This document shows, one piece after another, positions 20,854 to 24,727 of a stretch of 24,727 bases of DNA. This DNA comes from RGIG6353 sp045531285 (GTDB lineage: Bacteria; Bacillota; Clostridia; Oscillospirales; SIG627). The stretch spans positions 1-24,727 of the forward strand of contig JAZSDT010000107.1 of the NCBI GenBank assembly GCA_045531285.1, read 5' to 3'. The notes below the pieces were generated by a model. The model worked only from the letters and a program-made list of their open reading frames with translations, was not told where the DNA came from and made no database searches. Numbering within the stretch: position 1 is the stretch's first letter; every line of letters starts with the position of its first letter. The position numbers and the translations under genes were made by a program.

Positions 20854-20961
20854 TCGTTTCTTTCATCCGGACTTTACCGTCGGTATCGGAATTTCACCGA
20901 TTCAGCTATCAGCTCGCAGACTATGACTGCCGGTGAGGATTTTCGCCTCGCCCTGAAACAA
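20854..20961 (-). promoter_or_regulatory. FMN riboswitch (RFN element)
   Basis: Minus-strand RFN blocks are present in order: CAGGGCGAGGCGAAAATCC, CACCGGCAGTCATAG, GCGAGC, GGTGAAATTCCGATACCGAC, GGTAAAGTCCGGATGAAAGA. P1 is closed by TTGTTTC (20961-20955) with GAAACGA (20860-20854). Downstream, GAGGGG (20851-20846) can pair with CCCCTC (20811-20806), and CTTCAG (20818-20813) with CTGAAG (20794-20789), the latter touching the ribosome site at 20789-20784. This fits a translational on/off switch, judged by eye. Confidence 0.95.
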
Positions 20962-20974
20962 AATTTATATTACA

Positions 20975-21003
20975 ATTATATTCTCTGCGGGTGCAAATGT
21001 CAA
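20975..21003 (-). promoter_or_regulatory. Consensus promoter of the ribU-vanZ operon
   Basis: On the minus strand a perfect TTGACA (21003-20998), 17-nt spacer and perfect TATAAT (20980-20975) start the transcript just before the FMN aptamer. Confidence 0.85.
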
Positions 21004-21044
21004 CCTTAAACGGTAAAATAAAATAATTTAATTTTGCTCGCATA

Positions 21045-21073
21045 TTGACAAAACCAACAAGTTGTGTAATAAT
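21045..21073 (+). promoter_or_regulatory. Probable promoter of the AraC-type regulator gene
   Basis: TTGACA (21045-21050), 17 nt, AATAAT (21068-21073); divergent from the ribU promoter, with -35 boxes about 41 bp apart. Confidence 0.55.
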
Positions 21074-21118
21074 CTTTCATAGAGTAATTTTACAAGGTGA
21101 AAGATAAAATATTGTCAT

Positions 21119-22009
21119 ATGAGAGAAACTGTTCTGTTTGAAAAGGTCATTCCCAACATCGACGGCATACCGCTGAAGGTCAACGAAGGACATTCAGACA
21201 ACTACGTAAAAAAAGGGACGCCTTATGCAAGTCTCCACATACACAGCGAGCTGGAGCTGTTGTACATATTTTCCGGCGAATTCGGTACAAGATTATCCGA
21301 CGGAAGCGAATATATTGCACAACCGGGTGACGTGGTGTGTATCAATTCAAACGTCGCGCACGCCACTTTTGCGGCAAGCACGGGAAATATGAAATACGGT
21401 CTTATACAGTTCAAGGCAGATGCGTTCAAAAAGAGCTCACACAGTGTAGATATGTATCTGAGTATAATATCAAATTCAAAAGGACGGCAAATAGAGATCT
21501 TCCGCAACGCAGAAGTGAACCAATACTGTGAATTTCTATTCAATCATGCAAAGGACGAAGAGCCGTCGCGAATGATGTATCTTACCTCAGGGGTATACGG
21601 TCTTATGGCGTCGCTGTATAAATGTAAATTCATCGTGGATGAAAGCCAAGGTATCGATCGCAAAAAAGCCAAAAAGCTAATGACGGCACTGGAATTCATA
21701 TCCGACAACTACAAATACGATATATCGCTTGCAGACGTATGCGAAACTGTAGGTATGAGCAATTACTATTTTTGCAGGCTTTTCAAAAACACGCTCAATA
21801 TGGGCTTTACGGACTATCTGAATACGGTGAGAATATCCCACGCTGAAGAAATGCTGTCCGAGACCGACAAGAGCATTCTGGAAACGGCGTTGGAAAACGG
21901 CTTTTCCTCGGTATCCTATTTCAACAGAGTTTTCAAATCACTTAAAAACTGCTCCCCCTCGGAGTACAGAAGGTTTTCCAAAGAAGCAGTCAAAATATCA
22001 AAGGAGTGA
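21119..22009 (+). CDS. AraC family transcriptional regulator with cupin sensor domain
   Basis: A 296-residue regulator. Residues about 20-90 form a cupin-type ligand domain (LHIHSELELLYIFSGEFG and QPGDVVCINSNVAHATF). The last hundred residues form the double helix-turn-helix AraC domain (ISLADVCETVGMSNYYFCRL, then ILETALENGFSSVSYFNRVF ending SPSEYRR). Members with a HxH cupin usually sense sugars and act on nearby carbohydrate genes; no sugar operon lies next to it here, so its target is unclear. The only ATG that fits (21119) has no close Shine-Dalgarno; AAGG lies about 20 bases upstream, so initiation may be weak or leader-dependent. Confidence 0.9.
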   Translation: MRETVLFEKVIPNIDGIPLKVNEGHSDNYVKKGTPYASLHIHSELELLYIFSGEFGTRLSDGSEYIAQPGDVVCINSNVAHATFAASTGNMKYGLIQFKADAFKKSSHSVDMYLSIISNSKGRQIEIFRNAEVNQYCEFLFNHAKDEEPSRMMYLTSGVYGLMASLYKCKFIVDESQGIDRKKAKKLMTALEFISDNYKYDISLADVCETVGMSNYYFCRLFKNTLNMGFTDYLNTVRISHAEEMLSETDKSILETALENGFSSVSYFNRVFKSLKNCSPSEYRRFSKEAVKISKE

Positions 22010-22034
22010 AGATCGTCTTCACTCCTTTAAATAT
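22000..22034 (+). terminator. Terminator of the AraC-type gene
   Basis: A 13-bp perfect stem AAAGGAGTGAAGA / TCTTCACTCCTTT (22000-22012 with 22016-22028), loop TCG, overlaps the stop codon. The following bases AAATATG lack a T-run beyond the stem's own TTT. Confidence 0.7.
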
Positions 22035-22070
22035 GTTTCCAAGTGCTTTTTCCTATCAGGAAGTTCACCT

Positions 22071-23963
22071 TCACCTGAATATATTGTTGTACTGTACTGT
22101 CTTATACTCGTTTATCAGGTCAAGCTCTTTACCGCTTGCCTCGGACGGTCTTTTAAGTCCGCCCTTTTCTTCAGAATAATATGCAAAGAAGCTGATTGCA
22201 GGCATTCTTTGTCTCAGGTCATTGAGGTATGCGAAGTACGGATTAAATCCGATTCCCGCTTTTTCCAACACAATGGACGATAAGAAGTTGAGACTGGTAA
22301 GCTCTCCTTCTTCTTCCTCAATGTCGTAGTTAGTCCATATCATATACGGCACTGTATATTTTGCCATTGTACCCTCGTACGTATTGGCGTAGTCCCCCAT
22401 AACGTGAGTATAGAACTGACCGCCTATTGCAGGGAAATGGTCACCGAACATAACTATCATCGTATCCTCTTCATAGCTTTCAAAATACGAAATAAGCTCT
22501 CTGAGTGCATCATCGCTCTTGTTGAGAAGAGTGAGATACTGATTTACGCTAAGGATATCCACGCCCTCTACTGTTACCTCGGATGGAAAATTGCCATATT
22601 CATATCCGCCGTGATTCTGCATGGTAATGGCAAAGGTAAACAGCTTCTCTCCCGATTTTTTGTTTTCAAAGCGCTGTGTTATGTCTTTAAAAAACGTAGA
22701 GTCGCTTACAAGTCCGCGAATCTTTCCGTCCTTTGACAGCTCATCCTGGAAATACATTTCGTCAAATCCAAAGATATCGTAAACCACGTTTCGTCTCCAG
22801 CCTGTAGAAGGATATGGGTGCATTGCAACCGTGGTATATCCGTTTTCGTTCATTATATCCACAAGGCTGTGTGCCTTGGTCTTGATATACTGCTGATAGG
22901 CAACCGAGCCGTACGGCAAAAACGCCTGTGTGTTTCCGGTCAAAAACTCCCATTCCGACGTGGCTGTATTGCCTCCGTAAACCGAGGACATTGCATACCC
23001 TTTTATGCAGTTTTCGTCAAGCGACCTGTAGTACTCCATTGAGTCCTCACTTGCGGAAAACTCTCCAAGTACAGTAAGGTCGGCAAAAGCCTCAGACATT
23101 ATAACAAGTATATTGGGCGTGTCGCCATTGGATTTTGTAGGAGCGTATTTGCTAAGAATTTTTTCTGCCTTTTCATCCGAATAGTCATCGGGAGGCACAA
23201 CGCGGCTGTCACGTGCTTCGATAAGAAAATTGTAGGTAAGACCGTTGTATTTTACTCCGTCCTTAGCCCATAGCTGCATATAGTTTGTGGAATTATTCAT
23301 ACACCAGGAAACCGTATAAAGACAAGCTCCCAAAAGCAGTACGGCGGAGATTCTGGGAAGCTGATTCTTTTTGGATTTGTGAGTGATACGTGTTGCCCAA
23401 AGCACAAAAATAATAGCGGCAAATACTACAAGAGAATAATTGACACGGGTAGTAAATTCTATATTGTACTGCCCAACTACCGAAGCGGCGGTCTTCAGTG
23501 AATATATATCGCTGAATTTTATCTCACTTCCTCTGAAGCTGATTACAAGATAATCTATAAACGCAAAGCCGAAAAGCAAGGTGTTGGAAAGGGTCACGGC
23601 AAGTCTGACTCTGTTTGTCAAGAGTAAGAACAAATAGGTTATGCCTGCGTTTAAAGCAATATTACCAACGATTGTAGGCTCGTTTAAAAGCTTTGGGTCT
23701 ACAGACAGCATTATCTGCAGAACGTAGGTAACAACAACCGAATTCCCCAAAGGAATGATAATATCCCACAAAGGATTTTCTCTGAATTCAAATCTAATCC
23801 AAGAAAAGAATATAAAGAACAGGGCTATTAAGGAATAACCTCTGCGTGAAAACGGAAGCAGCTCACACTCGCAAAGAATAACGAATAAATAGACAAGTGC
23901 AAAGGTTATGTAAAAAAGCTTTTTAGGCTTAAGCGATATCTTAAAAAAATGCGTCTTTTCCAT
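22071..23963 (-). CDS. LTA synthase-like membrane sulfatase (phosphoglycerol transferase family)
   Basis: A 630-residue protein with five predicted membrane helices (within residues 15-220) and a large extracellular alkaline-phosphatase-superfamily domain. The metal-site and nucleophile motifs of the LtaS family are present: PNILVIMSEAFAD (E291), YGGNTATSEWEFLTG (T333 as likely nucleophile), AMHPYPSTGWRRN, TMQNHGGYEYG and MFGDHFPAIGG (Asp-His metal ligands). LtaS enzymes move glycerol phosphate from phosphatidylglycerol to wall polymers; relatives modify other surface glycans. It is monocistronic. The start has AGGAGGA seven bases upstream. The polymer made cannot be inferred from the sequence alone. 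Confidence 0.9.
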   Translation of the reverse strand: MEKTHFFKISLKPKKLFYITFALVYLFVILCECELLPFSRRGYSLIALFFIFFSWIRFEFRENPLWDIIIPLGNSVVVTYVLQIMLSVDPKLLNEPTIVGNIALNAGITYLFLLLTNRVRLAVTLSNTLLFGFAFIDYLVISFRGSEIKFSDIYSLKTAASVVGQYNIEFTTRVNYSLVVFAAIIFVLWATRITHKSKKNQLPRISAVLLLGACLYTVSWCMNNSTNYMQLWAKDGVKYNGLTYNFLIEARDSRVVPPDDYSDEKAEKILSKYAPTKSNGDTPNILVIMSEAFADLTVLGEFSASEDSMEYYRSLDENCIKGYAMSSVYGGNTATSEWEFLTGNTQAFLPYGSVAYQQYIKTKAHSLVDIMNENGYTTVAMHPYPSTGWRRNVVYDIFGFDEMYFQDELSKDGKIRGLVSDSTFFKDITQRFENKKSGEKLFTFAITMQNHGGYEYGNFPSEVTVEGVDILSVNQYLTLLNKSDDALRELISYFESYEEDTMIVMFGDHFPAIGGQFYTHVMGDYANTYEGTMAKYTVPYMIWTNYDIEEEEGELTSLNFLSSIVLEKAGIGFNPYFAYLNDLRQRMPAISFFAYYSEEKGGLKRPSEASGKELDLINEYKTVQYNNIFR

Positions 23964-23992
23964 TCAGCATTCCTCCTAAAAATAATATAGCA

Positions 23993-24021
23993 ATTATATC
24001 ACAAAAATACAGCTTTTTCAA
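23993..24021 (-). promoter_or_regulatory. Promoter of the LtaS-like gene
   Basis: On the minus strand TTGAAA (24021-24016), 17 nt, perfect TATAAT (23998-23993), then AGGAGGA (23977-23971) and the ATG. Confidence 0.75.
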
Positions 24022-24134
24022 TAATATTCGTATATGTTTATTAATTTTTCACCTTTTGTTGAAAATGCACTGTTTTGTTCAAAATGTGTTAACAATATCG
24101 TGAGATAATACAATGTATATTTTTAGTTTATCTA

Positions 24135-24163
24135 TTGACAACCCGTGAAAATAGTTGTATAAT
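24135..24163 (+). promoter_or_regulatory. Consensus promoter of argG
   Basis: Perfect TTGACA (24135-24140), 17-nt spacer, perfect TATAAT (24158-24163). Transcription should start near 24170, just before the ARG box. The stretch 24022-24134 upstream is AT-rich and shows no clear feature. Confidence 0.85.
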
Positions 24164-24174
24164 TATGTAAACAA

Positions 24175-24192
24175 AATGAATAAAAATACAAG
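24175..24192 (+). promoter_or_regulatory. ARG box (ArgR/AhrC operator) in the argG leader
   Basis: The 18-mer AATGAATAAAAATACAAG agrees at 16 of 18 positions with the Bacillus subtilis AhrC consensus CATGAATAAAAATKCAAK. It lies between the predicted start site and the ribosome site AGAGGTG (24191-24197), where a bound repressor would block transcription. No second strong box was found upstream. Confidence 0.7.
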
Positions 24193-24203
24193 AGGTGCTT
24201 AAA

Positions 24204-24727
24204 ATGGACAAGACAAAAATCAAAAAGGTCGTACTGGCTTATTCAGGCGGTCTGGATACTTCAATCATCATTCCGTGGCTCAAGGAAAACTACAACAATC
24301 CCGAAATCATTGCTGTATCGGGTAACGTAGGACAGGCAAGCGAGCTTGAGGGACTTGAAGAAAAGGCTATCAAGACAGGCGCTTCAAAGCTCTACATAGA
24401 AGACCTTACAAAAGAATTCCTTGAAGATTACGTTTTCCCCTGCGTACAGGCAGGCGCAAAGTATGAGGACTACCTCCTCGGTACTGCTTTTGCACGTCCT
24501 CCGATTGCAAAGAGAGTTGCTGAGATCGCTCTTGCAGAGGGCGCTGACGCTATCTGTCACGGCTGTACAGGTAAGGGTAACGACCAGGTCCGTTTTGAGC
24601 TTACAATCAAGGCTTTCGCTCCCGAGCTTGACGTTATTGCTCCCTGGAGAACATGGGATCTCAAGAGCCGTGAGGATGAAATCCGTTACGCAGAAGAGCG
24701 CAACATTCCCCTTAAGATCACAAGAGA
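24204..24727 (+). CDS. argG: Argininosuccinate synthase (partial, N-terminal 174 residues)
   Basis: The frame starts at ATG 24204 with GAGGTG upstream and runs off the right edge. It encodes VVLAYSGGLDTSIIIPWL, the ATP pyrophosphatase loop SGGLDTS, then GTAFARPPIAKR and HGCTGKGNDQVRFE, all hallmarks of argininosuccinate synthase, which joins citrulline and aspartate in arginine synthesis. A consensus promoter and an ARG box precede it. The codons up to the window edge show no interruption. Confidence 0.96.
   Translation, partial: MDKTKIKKVVLAYSGGLDTSIIIPWLKENYNNPEIIAVSGNVGQASELEGLEEKAIKTGASKLYIEDLTKEFLEDYVFPCVQAGAKYEDYLLGTAFARPPIAKRVAEIALAEGADAICHGCTGKGNDQVRFELTIKAFAPELDVIAPWRTWDLKSREDEIRYAEERNIPLKITR

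Noticed and set aside
22074..22110. Inverted repeat near the end of the LtaS-like gene as a terminator
   Set aside because: Pairing around the stop codon (TCAGG...CCTGA) is bulged and no T-run follows on the minus strand.
24101..24130. Second ARG box near AATGTATATTTTTAG upstream of the argG promoter
   Set aside because: Only the TG and AT-rich centre agree with the consensus; too weak to call.

Overview
The window reads as chromosomal DNA of a low-to-mid GC Gram-positive anaerobe of the class Clostridia, most like an uncultured gut Oscillospiraceae/Ruminococcaceae member. This rests on Shine-Dalgarno sites of the AGGAGG/GAGGTG type before most genes, SigA promoters close to TTGACA-17-TATAAT, THF and FMN riboswitches on ECF vitamin transporters, a PPi-type phosphofructokinase, an LTA-synthase-like sulfatase, and an AhrC-type ARG box before argG. 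The taxonomic placement is inference. No rRNA, tRNA, CRISPR array, transposase or phage gene was seen.

Layout. 1-308 (-): start of a BMP-family ABC substrate-binding lipoprotein, cut by the window edge. 455-4675 (+): a consensus promoter, a histidine phosphatase, then four tandem paralogous sugar isomerase/epimerase TIM-barrel genes and a terminator. 4703-5217 (+): a small membrane zinc-ribbon protein. 6614-5359 (-): a promoter, the C-terminal remnant of another isomerase, and an intact Gfo/Idh/MocA dehydrogenase. 6686-9513 (+): a PHP phosphoesterase, a SulP anion transporter lacking a STAS domain, and an overlapping Lrp/AsnC regulator. 10176-9499 (-): an unknown lipoprotein. 10233-12461 (+): a THF riboswitch, folT and folC. 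14554-12488 (-): a cytoplasmic GH42-like glycoside hydrolase. 16202-14841 (-): a MATE exporter. 19700-16253 (-): GNAT, methyltransferase, hslO and PPi-PFK in one operon. 21003-19708 (-): an FMN riboswitch, ribU and a vanZ-like gene. 21045-22034 (+): an AraC regulator. 24021-22071 (-): an LtaS-like sulfatase. 24135 to the end (+): argG, truncated.

The left half is a carbohydrate-use neighbourhood: BMP uptake protein, phosphatase, epimerases and a sugar dehydrogenase. The right half holds housekeeping and vitamin genes.

The most unusual signal is a short dispersed repeat family. It occurs as tandem doublets with a 101-107 bp period at three places (5224-5360, 12234-12408, 14576-14778). Each unit can fold into an outer CTCGCC/GGCGAG stem with a variable inner hairpin, followed by a terminal hairpin GCGGnn-GCT-nnCCGC whose stem differs by compensatory changes between copies. 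In every doublet the terminal hairpin faces, and often touches, the stop codon of a gene running towards it; it supplies the last codons of folC and the final base of the dehydrogenase stop codon. The second notable signal is the four-gene epimerase array. Its fourth member is a mosaic, and its second and third members have each lost a different conserved Trp.
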